Position numbers and translations under genes: made by a program. Below the pieces are notes generated by a model. That model was not told where the DNA came from and did not search any database. It saw only the letters and a program-made list of their open reading frames with translations. Positions 10,698-23,738 of a DNA stretch of 64,000 bases are shown one piece after another. Source of the DNA: Lepidodermella squamata (taxonomy: Eukaryota > Gastrotricha); the NCBI GenBank assembly GCA_047495785.1, contig JBLDXI010000019.1, positions 496,001 through 560,000 on the forward strand, given 5' to 3'. The number at the start of each line of letters is the position of its first letter. Position 1 is the stretch's first letter.

Positions 10698-13600
10698 ATG
10701 GAAACATTTATCGGAGCATTGCTGTGTTACATTGTTGCCACGCGAATAGCCGAGTGCCGTTAGTTCCGGAATCAATCGTGATTTCATATTTTTAGCAAAT
10801 TGTGCTTAGGTATCATTGCATACTGGTCGTTAACTTCGACGACTCGGTTTCAGGATGTGAGCGGAAACAACTATCATGGCAAGCTTTGCCCTCAGAGCAA
10901 GGCGCAGCTAGGTATAGGCCCATGGAATTCATTTCAAGGCTCCTACAAAATTGGCCAGGACAATATGAGCTGCATTCTGCTGCCAAATGTCAACATCAAG
11001 ATGAACGAATCTTGGACTATAATAGCTCTAGTCAAGTTTGAATCGGGCAGTGGCCCTTTGTTTGACTTCGCAGTTTCCCCTCTGGGTTCAGAACCTTTCG
11101 GAGCAAGTCTTTTCCTAACCTCAACTGATGGAAAAGAAGTGTTCAACAGCAATTTGATGTTAAACGGGGATAAGACGCACTTTGCTGAGAATGCTGCAAA
11201 TTTTTCGAACAGATGGTTCATCATGGCGGCAACTTTTGATGCGCAAAACTCGAAATTCAAAACCTATCTAGCCTTAAAGCCAGTTAATGAAATTTCAACA
11301 GCAGGTTACACGTTCAGTGAGCCTAAAAATGGCATTATGATAGGGGCGAGATGGAATTGGTCGGCATTTGCTGGCTCTGTTGCCTGTTTAGCTGTTTTCG
11401 ATTCCAGTTTATCGATTGATCAAATCGTGGTTTACTTTCAGACTTGCAAAATGACTCCTAAAAACAGAGCACTCGAAGCAATTATACCATTTCGAGAGAG
11501 TACCCCGAATCCTCAATGGATCAAAGAGCTATCTCTACCCTATGCTGCTAGTGGTAAGTTTTTATTTGTTCTGAAAAGCATTTGTTATACAAATCAAACT
11601 TTTAACAGTTGTAAATCCGAATTTGCAATGGTTTCTTACGGGATCGGCCGCAGCTTACCAAGTAACAGTCATCCTTGTCGATAAGCCAGGTCAAAAAGGC
11701 GGGGTTTGGTCTTCGGCTGTAAGGAATTCAATTTACAAATATCGCAGTTCTATAGATTCAACAAATGTTTAAGGGCTTGAACTTTCCAAACATCCGCTTT
11801 GAAGTCATGATACGTCTTCAGAATAATACAAATTGCATAGATGAGGATATTTTCGGGATTTGGCTCGTCGATAAATACAAAACTGCAACTTCTGATGGTA
11901 GGTACGTTATAATGTTGGAAACTTGAGTTACTGAGATATTTTACAGGCAGCCAAACATTTGGAATCATTGCAACAAATTTTATCGGTCTTGGGGTTATTT
12001 TCGATCCAAGATCGGGATCAGCTTACGTCATTTACAACAGGGTGGCTAATTCTAAAATAACTGACGCTACTTACTACCGCGATCAGCCGATCAAACTTGC
12101 TGAAGTCACTGGGGTCAACGGCCTAACGTCAAGTGTCCAATACATAGTCGTCGAAGTAGTCGAGGAGATTCTGCGAGTATGGCAGCAAATAGATGGGTAC
12201 AATGCAACCGTTTTACTTGACAAAATCAGGCTCCCAGGGTTTAAAACACTTGCCGATGACTTGAGGCTAGGTGTATCAGCTGTGGCTACTGGTCCTTCGC
12301 CTTGCTCGGTTGGTGTTCTCAGTATGGAAACATACTCAATCCCATTAAAAAGTCGGCTTTGGACGTTTATACCTGAACTATATTTTGACGGCCAAGCTTC
12401 CGGTGAAAACTCCATTTTCCAAGTTTTTTCTATAGTAACTTCGTATAATTGCAGGCAATTGGAGTACGGCAGCGAAGTCTTTAACTAACCTAGCCGCCGC
12501 CATAACAACCTCAACTAATTTCTCCCTAATAAATGGTTACACTTTACTTCCTCAACATGCTATCGGAAGTCAAGCTGCAATCTACTCAATACAAGTAAAA
12601 GTCCATGAGTTCAGGCTACAGATGAACACTTTGTTATTTTGAAGACACTGCCGACGGATGGATCCGATGTTATGGCGATGATTTGCGTTTACGTTGAGAA
12701 CAAACCGGGTAGCGATGGTCTTACTTTGTTTTTTGATCCCGCCTCCAGCTTGGAACCGACGATCGATGGTAAACTAGTGAGAAGAATAATCCTATTTTTT
12801 TATAAAAATTATCACAGCTGGCCCTGGGTTCCTATCAAGGCTTTTTAAGGGCTTTGCGATAATTTTGACTGGCACATCCTCCAAAGTCTCCATTAGGGTT
12901 ATTTACGAGGATTTAGCTGCCGCAGATGCCATGGCGTCTAATATTACGCTGTCAAACATCGATGGTCAGAACTTAACCAATCTAGCATTCGGAAATTCTT
13001 GTTTCGAGGTGACAGTAGCCAGCGATGAAGCGAGTGTGAGTATTCAGTACCCGAGTGATGGTGATAATATTCCAGTAATTCTATCCAGGTTGTCCTATAC
13101 AGTGAAAACGGTGCCGTTACTCAGTTAGCCAGTGGTGTTTGGGTTCCGAAATTCAGCTCTGTTGGCCCGTGGGTTGTGGGAGTTGGGAGCCACAGCACTA
13201 ACGTTGGCCATGAAGCCAAAGTCTACTCAATAAAGGTTTACAAAGCACCGCAAATCATTCCGCCAAGTAGCGTCAACGCCAGCTTCACCACAGATCCGAC
13301 GTTTTCTTTTCCCGATTTCGGTTTCGGTGAGTTGAATGAACTGCGGTAGCTTTTGTTCGTAGCAATTTTTCGTAGACAATTGGAGAGTTGATCAATTTCT
13401 GTCATCTGCATCTCAAATGTTCCCGTCATCTTCTGAAATTGGGAGCAAGGGTTACGTTCTAACTGATACGACTCCGAACAAAAAGACTCGACTTATATCC
13501 AAAAACGTAAAACCTTTCATAATTAAAACAAGTGCATTGAAGAATCATTACAGCCTTATTACCCTACGTCGGGCGGCTTTCGACTGCGAGTTACGATCAA

Positions 13601-14793
13601 CATGGATATAAATGCCACCGGAGATGGATTTGTAATTTTCATGATTCCGGAGGAAGATATCGGCGCTGCTACTAGCGATTATATTCTGCCGGCTGATTTC
13701 AGAGGACTGGCCATCATTGCTTGTCCTGTCGATACTTCATCAGTCCGAATGTCTTTCAACCTAAAACAGACTAAATTGGGAGCGCTGTCTCAGACCCCTA
13801 TTTTCAGGAAGACCCATCTACCCATATATGGTTTCACTATATACGAATTCACCCTGTTGAATGACGTTATTGGCGTGAGTTATTTCTCAGGAGACTGAAC
13901 AAGAAACACTTTTTGAAACAGGCTAAACTGATTACTTCGAATGGCACTTCAATTGACATTGGCCCAGGATATGCTCTTACCGGCTTTAGTTCGTCTGGGC
14001 CTTGGTTAGTCGGCGTATCTGCCAGTAATAAGATGATGGCAGCTGCCCAAGTTCGACTTTATTCTATCCGGTTATCTAAGGGAATAGATAAAGTCACTCC
14101 CACTACGACCAGCCAAGAAGGTAACTTTACGCCAACGACAGTTGCTGCGGTGATCGATTACCCAATGTACTACCAACTAAGTAATTAAGATGAATGATGA
14201 TAGCTAATTATTCTGAAAATTTGTGTGAGTAGGAGTGACCGGATTGATTGAAGTGATTGGAAATATGACTCTGCCAGATGGCACTGTGCTCCCTTGCGAT
14301 CCATGGCCGAGTGAGCTTGATAATCCCGAATCCCAGCTTTTCAAGCGAGTAGCATTTGTGTTTACTGAACAGGTACTTTAAACCTTTTCTACTTCACACT
14401 CTCGAAATTTTTTTTATGCAGATCAAGCTAATCTATTTGGACCTGAAGTTTGCTGATGTTCAAGTGACTATTACTCGAATTTTCAAAGGCAGCATAATTT
14501 CGGACTACATCGTCGCACTCCGAAGCTTGACGCAATTAACGGAGGACGAGATTCGAATTAAGGTCGATGAAGCTGTTAAGAGACTCGCTAGCGTCATATC
14601 CAAAAGCATAACACGCATCATCAAAACGAATATCACCAATGTTAGAACTGTTTCCGAGCCTGTGCAAACGAGAGATACTGGCTCCCCGAAAACTGCTAAG
14701 ATGCCCAAAAGTTCAGGCAACGGCATTACTGCATATTTACCTATAATCCAGTTTTGTTTTCTGATTTGGACGAATTTGATTAGATACGCGTAG
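10698..14793 (+). CDS. Array gene A: LamG - three L-type-lectin-like domains - SEA - GPI-type tail
   Basis: Start chosen at ATG 10698, which gives a signal peptide (METFIGALLCYIVA) ending in a phase-1 donor like every other member. Exon 2 (10810-11553) is a LamG/ConA-like domain (IIAYWSLTS, DVSGNN, NESWTIIALV, GSVACLAVF). Exons about 11609-12402 form the first L-type-lectin-like domain (KGGVWSSA, IFGIWLVDKY, FIGLGVIFD, GPSPCSVGVLS). Exons 12459-13326 form the second (GSDGLTLFFDP, WVVGVGSHS). Exons 13376-14120 form the third (TGDGFVIFMIPEED, LPADFRGLAII). A short Thr-rich linker leads to a SEA domain (TLPDGTVLPC, KGSIISDYIVALRS) and a hydrophobic end (ITAYLPIIQFCFLIW) typical of GPI addition. 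It lacks the fourth lectin domain and long mucin stalk of its paralogues and is the most divergent member apart from G. Cell-surface carbohydrate binding is inferred from folds only. Confidence 0.78.
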
Positions 14794-15590
14794 TTCACTT
14801 GAACGCAGCCGATGAATTCGTTTTCTACTAGTGACGACGTTCATTCCTTTTTCTTACTGGAGGCTAGCTTCGATGAAACTCATGAAATAACAAGATTTTG
14901 AAAATAATGAGCGAAAAAACCTTGTGTGCTGGAGGATTTAACGAAATACAATTCCCACGCAACATTGCAAGAAAAAAGGGTAGGTTAGTCGAGGGGATTC
15001 TATGCGTGGCACATTGGTTTGATTGGCAATTAATTGCCCGATTCCTAAGAGGAAAATGTAGTTTGGATATCATTAAGTTTAACAAGTATTGGGACGATCC
15101 CTGATGGGAAGCATAATCTGAGCTGCTAAAAACTTGTTGTTAGAGAAGGCACGATTGAGAGACAAAAGGAATTAGCCGGCATGGATAGATTTTGCTTGCA
15201 GCTTGAACCGATATGAAAAATAAGTTGACACGTTTAACAAGTATGCGGTATCGCTTGATTCACACTAACAGCTGTATTTTTTCCAAAGTGAAAGTGTGTG
15301 ATTTTTCCAACCGAACAGGCTCGAAAAGCTTTGGTATTGTTTCGTGTTTCGTATGAAAGAATTGAGAAGAGACAGGAGTTTCAACCCGGTCAAAATAATA
15401 GGCGGCAATAGGCGCCCTTTTGTGTCTTTCAAACTCAATTAAAAACATAGTAGGCGCTTCTTGGGTTTGTTAGACACTTTTTTCATTTCAAACCATAAAT
15501 CTGTCAGTTTATTTACCTTTCATTACCAAGACTCTCCTTGTAGCGTCATTGAATTTTGAAAGCAACATATCTGACCATTTTCTTTCGAAA
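14794..15590. other. Intergenic region between array genes A and B
   Basis: No coding exon seen. Parts (near 14890-15000) are clearly similar to sequence upstream of gene D (near 40170-40260). This marks the region as the left part of a duplicated block. It should carry the gene B promoter. Confidence 0.5.
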
Positions 15591-18500
15591 ATGAAGTTTG
15601 AATTCACAATTCTTTTGCTCCCGTTTATCAATCACCTGACATGCTTAGTCTCGGGCCGTGAGTTTGCCAAATAATTTTCAACCGTAATTGATTCCGGGAA
15701 TTTGTAGGCTTGGTAGCATTTTGGCCTTTTACAAGTGTAACGCAAAACACGGGGGTGCACTACGACGTCAGCGGGAACAGCTTTCACGCTCAAGGCTGTA
15801 GTGGTAGCAACTTATGGATTGATACACAGGGTAACGTGAGAGTTGGCGCTAATAACAGAAGCTGCATGGTTCTTCCTCGAAACAACTTCGCTGTCAACGA
15901 ATCATGGACCATTCTCGGCTATGTTTACTACGACTCCAATTTTACGGGTCCTTTCATCGAATTCATGGTTTCATCTCAAGGCAAAAGTCCGTACGGTGCG
16001 AGTGTCTTTTTAACTCCTGGAAACACCCTGAGAAGCAGTCTTAAGTTCAACAACCTGAACAATTTTTCGGCAGAAGACCCTGCGCCGAGTTTCAGCAAAA
16101 CATGGAGTTTGATTGTAGCTTCTTATGATGCAACAAATTCGATGTTTAGAACCTATGTAAATTCGATCTTGGTAAATTCCATATCGACTGCAGGATATTC
16201 TTTCTCTGAGCCGAAATTCGGCATCGCTGTCGGAGTTAGATCCGGAACTAGCATTGCTTTCAATGCAGCAATTAACTGTTTCGGTATTTTCAGCTCGGCC
16301 TTTTCAATCACGGAGATTGAAACTTGCATGCAAATTTGCCGTCTTATTCCAAGATCGAAAGGGCTAGCATCAATCGCTTTAGCGCCTAACTCAAGAAGTG
16401 CTAGTTGGTTGTGGGGTCTGTCCTTGCCAGTTGCTGCACTCTGTAAGAATGCTTTGAAAAGTAGTGTTTCCTAAATCGAGATATATTTTAATCCAAATTA
16501 ATCCAGTGGGGAACGCAGTTGGTACAAAGTGGATTATGACTGGAGCTGCCGAGGCATTAGAAACCTCTGTTGTTTTGATCGAAGAACCTAATGAGTTTGG
16601 TGGCCTGTGGTCTACTGCGGTAAGTAATTCAGAATTTCTGTACCGCGCTGATACAATTTTGAACCACATCAGCCGATTCCATCTGCTAATTTGCGCGTGG
16701 AGTTCATGTTTCGCTTCGAAAACGCGGGTTGTGCTGGCGACAATCTATTCGGCATATTCCTTGTTGACAAATTCTATACAGCCCGAACAGGATGTGAGCT
16801 TTTGAGATTTTGAATGTAACCACTAACCACCCAATTTTCATCAATCTAAAGCATCAAGTTTTTTCGAAATCGAGGCATCGTCGTTTCTTGGGCTTGGAGT
16901 GATCTTTGATGTGAAAGCTGCTGCAGCATACGTTATCAACGCAAGGGTTATAAATTCAAAGGTTTCTGATGCCAAGTTCTATCGCGATCAGCCAATCAAA
17001 TTGAAGGAGTACCCTGGGGTTAAAGGTTTAACCTCTGGAGTTCATATCATAGTGGTGGAGATAGTTTGGAGCTCTCTAACTGTTACGCACCTTATCGGAG
17101 ATGGACCGCCGATAACTCTATTTTCGGGCATTGGGTTACCTAACTTTAGCCTTCTTCTGAGTGATCTCCAACTAGGCGTGTCGGCATTTGCGAACGGGCC
17201 TTCGCCATGCTCAGTCGAAGTGCTCAGCATGGAGGCATACTCAATAAGCATGAGTGGACAAGTTTGGGCGCCCGTTTCTTCGCTGGCCTTTAGTCAGGAG
17301 AATTTAGGTAAGTTTTCAACTGATTGCTTTCTCTTCTTATTTTTTCATATCAGGAAATTGGGTCGCCGCATCCAAGCCCATTGATAACACCGGGATTGCA
17401 GCTATCAAGCCGATCGATATTTCGAAAAATGGTTACACATTGCTGAGCCGTAACGATGCTGGTATTCAATCAGTCCTCTATTCGAACAATGTAAATTCTC
17501 TATAATTATTCGTACATCTTATGAGAATCTGTTACAGACACTGAATGATGGGGATGACTTAATCGCATCGTTCTGCGCATACATTGAAAGCGGAATGGGC
17601 GACGACAATATACTAACTATATTTTTTGTACCAGCTAAAACTTTCACGCCTAATGGCAAAGGTTTGTTTCCAGTTACGAATTTATTTGAATTGATGACAC
17701 CGTTGATTCCATATGCAGCTGGACCGGGATATCTACCACAGCCTTTCGCCGGATTAGCAATTATATTGCGTGGGTCATCTAATAATACATCCATCAGAGT
17801 AGTTTATGACGACGTTGGCTTGGCATCGGATGGGATGCGGCCTGAACTTGCGATGTACTTTGTTGAAGGTCTAAATCTCAAGGCTGTTTTCGGTAACGTC
17901 TGCTTTCAAATGAGAATCACACTTATCGACTTGAGTGTAAACAATTTATGATGCTTATCTGGGTGCGATTTTGAATTCTCTGTTAAATAGGTGAATGTGT
18001 ACAATGAGTCAGGAGATGTCACGAAACTCGCGCAGGGGCCTTGGATTTCAAAATTCCTTAAATCTGGGCCATGGAGGCTAGGCATTGGCGCACAAAGCAA
18101 AACATCTGGGCGTGAAGTCAGGGTGCACTCAATCAGAACTTATGAATCAGATTTCGACAATACCGAAACTCAGAAAAACATACTAGCAGAGCAATCTTCT
18201 CCTTTCGGAAAAGGACTCAGTATGCTTTCATTTTCCTGTTTTCAAGTGGCTATTTTAATGTCATTGCCTCTCTCAGGTGATTGGCGAGTGGATGAATCAT
18301 TATCAGGAGCCCAGCCGATGCAAATTTTTCCTCCGTCAACTGCTATTGGGAACAGGGGCTACCTTTTACTTGACAGCACGCTAAACAAGAAAGCTCGTAT
18401 TTATACGAACAAGGTTACCCTTTCGCAATTATTTTCGATTCTAAATTTTCAATTTCACTGATAGGCTTATTATCCAACTTCGGGAGATTTAACTTTTCGA

Positions 18501-20925
18501 GTCAGACTCAACTTCGAGGTGAAGTCATCTGGTGACGGCTTTGTCATCTTCATGTGTCCGGAGGAGGACTTCGGAAACCCAACTGGTGCTTATCTGTTGC
18601 CAGCCGATTTTCGCGGACTGGCTGTTATTGTGGATCCTAGTGGAACCGTACGAGTGGCTTACAGCGTAACAACAAGGACAGGGGATGTATTAAGCATTAA
18701 GCCTTCGTTTACTTTGAGAAACCAAGAAATATTTGGCTTCACAACGTATCAGATATCGATTACCAAAAGTAGCACAAAAGTAATGCCCCGTCGAGTTCTT
18801 GAATAAACATGAATATATATCAAATTATCTAGGTTTCACTGGGGTCTCCGAGTGGTAAATCGTTAGAGTTGGTTTCTAAGTGGACTATGCCAGCTTTCGG
18901 CGTTGCTGGTCCTTGGCTGCTAGGTGTTGCAGCTAGTAATTCGCTGGCTGGGTCGTCTCAAGTTCGGATACATTCACTGGCATACTGGACCTCAAACACG
19001 ATGACTAATCCAGATATCATCAATGAAACTGGCATGGCTTGCTAAAATTCTACTTTCAAATATCGAACCTTTATTTTTTACACAGAATCGTATCAACCTC
19101 GATATTCGTTTGATAGCTTCAATTTAGGTGAGACTTGAACATGCAAAATGAATCGCTTCTCAATTTGTTTATCCTTAGGAGAGAATTGGATAGTTCGAAG
19201 CAAAGGAACTACGAACGCTGACTTTGACTCGTCACCGCCTTATCTCGAAACCAACCGCAATATTCCCTGCATGATGCTCTTGCCTAATGTGATAGGTCGC
19301 CAAGTGGTTATGTACGCAAGAATGGTTAGGCATTTAGATATTTCAGCATCGAATATATTGATGTCTGCTTCTAGCCATTTGTAATGAGCGGAACCTCTGG
19401 TTACCTCATAAAAGCGAGTTTATCGGTTATTAGCAACGGTGGCGGCGATGGCGTAGATCTTTTTTTAGCTAACGCTGAAAGTTTGAATTCGAAAAATTGG
19501 ACTTGTAAGCATTGTTATCCCTTCCTATCTCTATTTTGGTTATTTTAATTATCAAGTCACAAACGCCGAATTTTACCTGCAATTCCCTACACGTGGTTTG
19601 CATTACGTGCTGAATACTCGGCAGACAAATTCGTTAAAGCTGGTCTACAGCACCTACCCTATAAACTCAATTTTAAAAGAAAGCGCCTTCTCACCACAAG
19701 TCCTGAGCTTGACAAACGATCAGCTTTATAACTCGTCGTTTTCAAATATCGCCTTCAGTCTATACATCGAAAATGACTACGTCTCTGTAAGTCTATTCAC
19801 GTATTAGATGATTTACCGACATTACTAGCTTTTCAATCTGCAAGGCGAACTTCACTGACATGAAAGGCAACGTTTATCAATTAGCGGACAAGATTGTAGC
19901 ACCTTGCCTATCTGCAACAGGCCCGTGGTATCTCGGTATCGCGGCGCGTTCCACTGACAAGACCATCGACGTTTGCGTGAATTCTATTAAAACATATGTC
20001 AACAACGTCACGAGCCCTTATGTTTCGCCGACATGTACGACGACTTCAACTTCAACAAGTTCAAAATCGACAACCTCAACATCGACAACTTCAACAGCCG
20101 AAGTTTCAACAACTACTACGCCCGGAATCTCATCCAAGTCACAAGAATCCTCTTCGACTACGCCTTATATTCCTGAAGCATCGTCTGACTCGCCGTCTAC
20201 TTTAAGGGCGAAAGCGCGTTTGGATTCTACGACTTCATTATTATCGACAGAAACGGATGGGTATTACTCACCATACTATAATATGGGCAAGTCACTTTCC
20301 GGTGAAATACAGCTTTTTCCAACTATGATCTTCAATTTCAGAGGTCAGCGGGAGTCTTGAAACTATTGGAAATATGACCCTTCCCGATCTTACTGTTTTA
20401 CCTGCGGAACCTTGGCCAAAAGAGCTTGATAACTCCAGTCATCCGCTCTTCAAAAGCGTCGCGGCTGTTTTTGCCCGAGAGGTATCAGGTCATGTTCCAT
20501 AAGCTTCTCTTTTATGCCTGTTTATCTTTTTCCAGGTCAACTTGACGTATTTTGAGGCCGGAGCGATAGTTGATAACGTTACAATCACACGAATCTACAA
20601 TGGCAGCGTAATAGCCGACTACATCGTTGTGCTTCGCAGCCTTACGCAGTTAAGCGAGGAGGAAATCCAGGCCAAAGTTAAGATAGCCATACAACGATTG
20701 GCCGAAGCTGCTGTCAAAAGAATCGGGGAGATAATCAAAGCGAATGTTGAAGGCGTTACAGTCCTTTCGAAGCCGCAATATATTAGGACAGCAGCACCAC
20801 TGTCGTATAGCCAACCGACTCGACCGATTATACCTTACGTTAAATCCAGCAATGATTGTTCATCGCTAAACGTCGGAATAATGCAGCTGCTAATCTCTAT
20901 GAATGCTCTAGCGTTCATCTTGTGA
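15591..20925 (+). CDS. Array gene B: LamG - four L-type-lectin-like domains - mucin stalk - SEA - GPI-type tail
   Basis: About 19 exons, total near 1,450 residues. Exon 1 encodes the signal peptide (MKFEFTILLLPFINHL). Exon 2 (15708-16442) is LamG/ConA-like. Lectin-like domain I spans exons 16507-17307 (FGGLWSTA, LFGIFLVDKF, FLGLGVIFD, GPSPCSVEVLS). The FLGLGVIFD and GLWSTAP patterns match the FVGLGVFVD and GA(V/I)WNR(Q/V)P strands of ERGIC-53/VIP36-type lectins. Domain II is 17354-18219, domain III 18277-19031 (SGDGFVIFMCPEED, LPADFRGLAVI) and domain IV 19086-20030 (GGGDGVDLFLANAES, LYIENDYVSV). A Thr/Ser stalk (about 20035-20200) precedes a SEA domain (NGSVIADYIVVLRS) and a hydrophobic tail (IMQLLISMNALAFIL). 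Two introns, after about 19031 and 20286, start with GC. Closest paralogue is gene D. Role in surface recognition or adhesion is inference. Confidence 0.82.
20035..20200 (+). repeat. Mucin-like stalk repeats of gene B
   Basis: Runs of ACA/ACT/TCA/TCG codons coding Thr and Ser (TTSTSTS-type). Shorter than the corresponding stretch in gene D, so the tract has expanded or contracted since the duplication. Confidence 0.7.
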
Positions 20926-20960
20926 CAACAGTCTGGTAATGTATCAATGTTGTTTCGGTT

Positions 20961-20966
20961 AATAAA
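20961..20966 (+). terminator. Poly(A) signal of gene B
   Basis: AATAAA about 36 bp after the stop codon. Confidence 0.6.
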
Positions 20967-22213
20967 ATGCATTTAGCTGTTCTTGGTTGAACCTACTTCA
21001 TACAGTTTGTGCGTTCGCTGTCAGACCTGGTTTGACTGAACTGTGACTGGACTGATACCGGTCGAAGCAACGCTTCAAAGCCACGTACCCGGCCTATTTT
21101 GGAAATTGATAAGGATTGGAGTATAAATGCTCCATAAAAATATATCAGGAATAAAATATAAAATAATGATTTTCAGAAATGAAAAAGGCGTACCATAATT
21201 TTTTGTAGCGTCACACATTTGGGTTGACTGCGCAAAAGAATTCCTGATGAACAATTAGTAATCAAATTTAAACTAGCTTGAAAAAGCCGCTCTCATACGT
21301 CATGTCTATTGCGTCGGATTTAATTTCGAATAACTATGAATAACTAGATTTTGAAAAATTGACCCAGCCTTAACCATTAGGCTTTCTTTGTGAGAAATAA
21401 TTAGGGTTTTAAAGGAATACCTTAATTCATTCTCATATGCAGCTATCCCTTTGCGAAGTTCTGGGTCTTTCAAGTTATATGTACATATCCTTAGACCCAT
21501 TGTGTTTCAAGTAGTAAGTGAAGCTTTGACCCGCGCGCTGATTGGTAAATTTATTGTTGCTATGACCCCGGGATGAAAAATTTCTGTCGTGCGATCCACT
21601 AATAAATTATTGTATATTTATGTAAAAATGACCTTGCAACACCCTCTGCACGATATCCATTGACCACGAGCGTAAACCCCATAATAATCGTAGCAATCTG
21701 CTGCGGCAAAAACATTAGTTGCAAAATGTTTCATGGATCGCACTGCCATAATGTTTCATCCGGGAGTCATAGCAACGATCGATCAACCAATCAGAGCGCG
21801 CCCAGAAATGCTACTATTTATCTCAAACACAATGCCTATAATGTAATAAGTTTTTCAACAATTTTGCTCTATTTTTCTGCAGATTTTCACCTCCTAAGAG
21901 GACACTTGTGAGGCTCTTTTAATTGGGGAGAAATTCTAGAAGAACCTAACCCAGTTTACTTTTGTCATCATTATCTGTTGATAACGAGCGTTGTTGAAGG
22001 AAAATAAACTCGTATTCGGCATTTCAACTGGCAGTGCCGCTCGAATCTTAAGGCGAATTCAGTCCAACTAAAACGTGTGGCTGCAGTTTGAAAATCATTA
22101 TCAGGAGCTTGTTTGTTTACAATCAACGGATTGAGTCAGGGGCTTAAAACCAACTAGGCAGTTTCAAATGCCTTTTCACCTGATTTCTATAAATCTCAAA
22201 GAAAAATCACAAC
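20967..22213. other. Intergenic region between array genes B and C
   Basis: No supported gene. Several stretches (GTAGCGTCACACATTT near 21207, TTGATAACGAGCG near 21978) recur in the D-E interval at about 46745 and 47219, showing common descent of both intervals. The gene C promoter should lie at the right end. Confidence 0.5.
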
Positions 22214-23391
22214 ATGAGAGCTAGATTAACCTTGATTGTTTTACTTGCGTTGGGAAGTCATTGCACGTCAGTATTAGGGCGTAAGTGTTTATCGGCATCA
22301 TTATAAGTGCTTATTAAGATGTCAGCATTTCTTCAGGACTAATTGGATACTGGCCGCTAACATCAAGAACGCAGTTTGATGTCAACTTGTTTGATGTTAG
22401 TGGGAATGACAACAACGCCAGAATCTGCCCCACTAGCAACGTGACGTTGGATCCGATAGGTCCATGGAACTTCGTGAATGCATCTGTGAAAGTTGGATTT
22501 GACGCTAATAGCTGCATCTATTTACCGAAAACAACCATCTCTCTAAGCCAGTCTTGGACGATTATCGGCTACGTCAATGTCCAGTCAGGCAGCGGTCCAT
22601 TCATCGACTTCGCAGTATCAAACTCTCTTGGGCAAGCACCATTCGGGCCTAATATATTTCTTACTGTTTCACCTGGGGGCGACTCAGTTCGAACCGATTT
22701 GATGAAGCCGAATCTGAATGCGCAAAGTGCCGCAACTTTGGCAAATAAGTGGGTAATGATTACCGCAACGTTCGATGCGCCTTCTTCTACATTCAATACC
22801 TACTTGGACACGACTCTTCTAACTTCTATTCCGACTGCCGGCTATTCGTTTCCTATGCCGAAGATTGGCTACGTGGTTGGGACGCGTTGGAACTCGACTG
22901 GTTTTCTTGGATCAGTTGCGTGCTTTGCCATGTTCAATTCAAGCTTCACGGCCTCTCAAATCGACCTGTTTCAATACATCTGTCGTTCGGCACCGAAAGC
23001 TAGAGCAAATGACTTGATACCAACAAACTACATATATTTTCCGCAGTGGGTAAAAGACCTGTCCCTCTCCATAGCAGGCAGTGGTAATGTCACTCAAACC
23101 AAGGGAGTTCTAATTGCCATAAATTCCAATTTCCTTAGTTGTAAACCCAGGTTTTACGCAATGGTTGGTAACTGGAGCAGCTGAGGCTCAAGAGCTTTCT
23201 CTGACTCTCGTCAAACAGCCGAATCAGTTTGGTGGCATATGGTCAACTGCGGTAACGAATTTTGCATGTTTTTTCAATCGAATCACTTTGCATTTAAACA
23301 GCCAATCACTCCGTCACACATACGCTTTGAGGCAACGTTCAGCCTTCAGGGCACTGGTAATCTTTTCGGCATCTTCATTGTCGACAAGTAC
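22214..23391 (+). pseudogene. Array gene C, 5' part (signal peptide, LamG and start of lectin domain I), interrupted by an LTR element
   Basis: ATG 22214 opens a signal peptide (MRARLTLIVLLALGSH) with a phase-1 donor at 22280. Exon 2 holds a complete LamG/ConA-like domain (LIGYWPLTS, SQSWTIIGYV, FGPNIFLTV, IPTAGYSF, GSVACFAMF). Exon 3 encodes QWLVTGAAEAQELSL and FGGIWSTA. Exon 4 (RFEATFSLQGTGNLFG) is cut at DKY by the LTR at 23392. Reading on into the LTR soon meets a stop. The same sequence from 22803 onwards is repeated after the element, so the gene is broken in this assembly unless the inserted allele is polymorphic. Very similar to genes E and F. Confidence 0.75.
22803..23391 (+). repeat. 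589-bp direct repeat, left copy (flanks LTR element)
   Basis: Sequence from mid exon 2 to exon 4 of gene C. It appears identical, base for base by eye, to 32347-32935 on the other side of the element. Far too long for an LTR-retrotransposon target-site duplication, which is 4-6 bp. Confidence 0.85.
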
Positions 23392-23584
23392 TGTAATATC
23401 CGGCACGGTACGGATACCACACGGGTTCGATATAGAGAGTAAATAACAGTCAGGCAGAAATGATCCAAAACTCCTCATTTTATTGTTATTGTGTTTCAGT
23501 ATTTATACTGCGGCACGCAGGCCGCTTATTGGTTGGTATGCGGACCAATCGCGCTCGACTTGCGTGTCGCGCGTCCGCATAGCA
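23392..23584 (-). repeat. 3' LTR
   Basis: 193 bp, TG...CA ends, identical by eye to 32154-32346. On the minus strand it contains a TATA-like GTATAAATAC and an AATAAA signal. Confidence 0.92.
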
Positions 23585-23738
23585 CATTCCCCAGGTGAAA
23601 TAGTGCTTTACTCCTGGAAAGCGGGAAAAGCGAAAGGAGTGTAACGGCAAGAGAAAAGTTCGAAGGTGATATTGTGAGAGAATTTACAATAAATAAGATC
23701 ACTGGTAAATATATATACAAACTTCGTGATTTTGATTT

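Noticed and set aside
11949-12050. Possible frame break in gene A near the FIGLGVIFD segment
   Set aside because: My base count across this stretch was inconsistent, and the reading frame on the far side agrees with an unbroken exon. Treated as a counting error, not a mutation.
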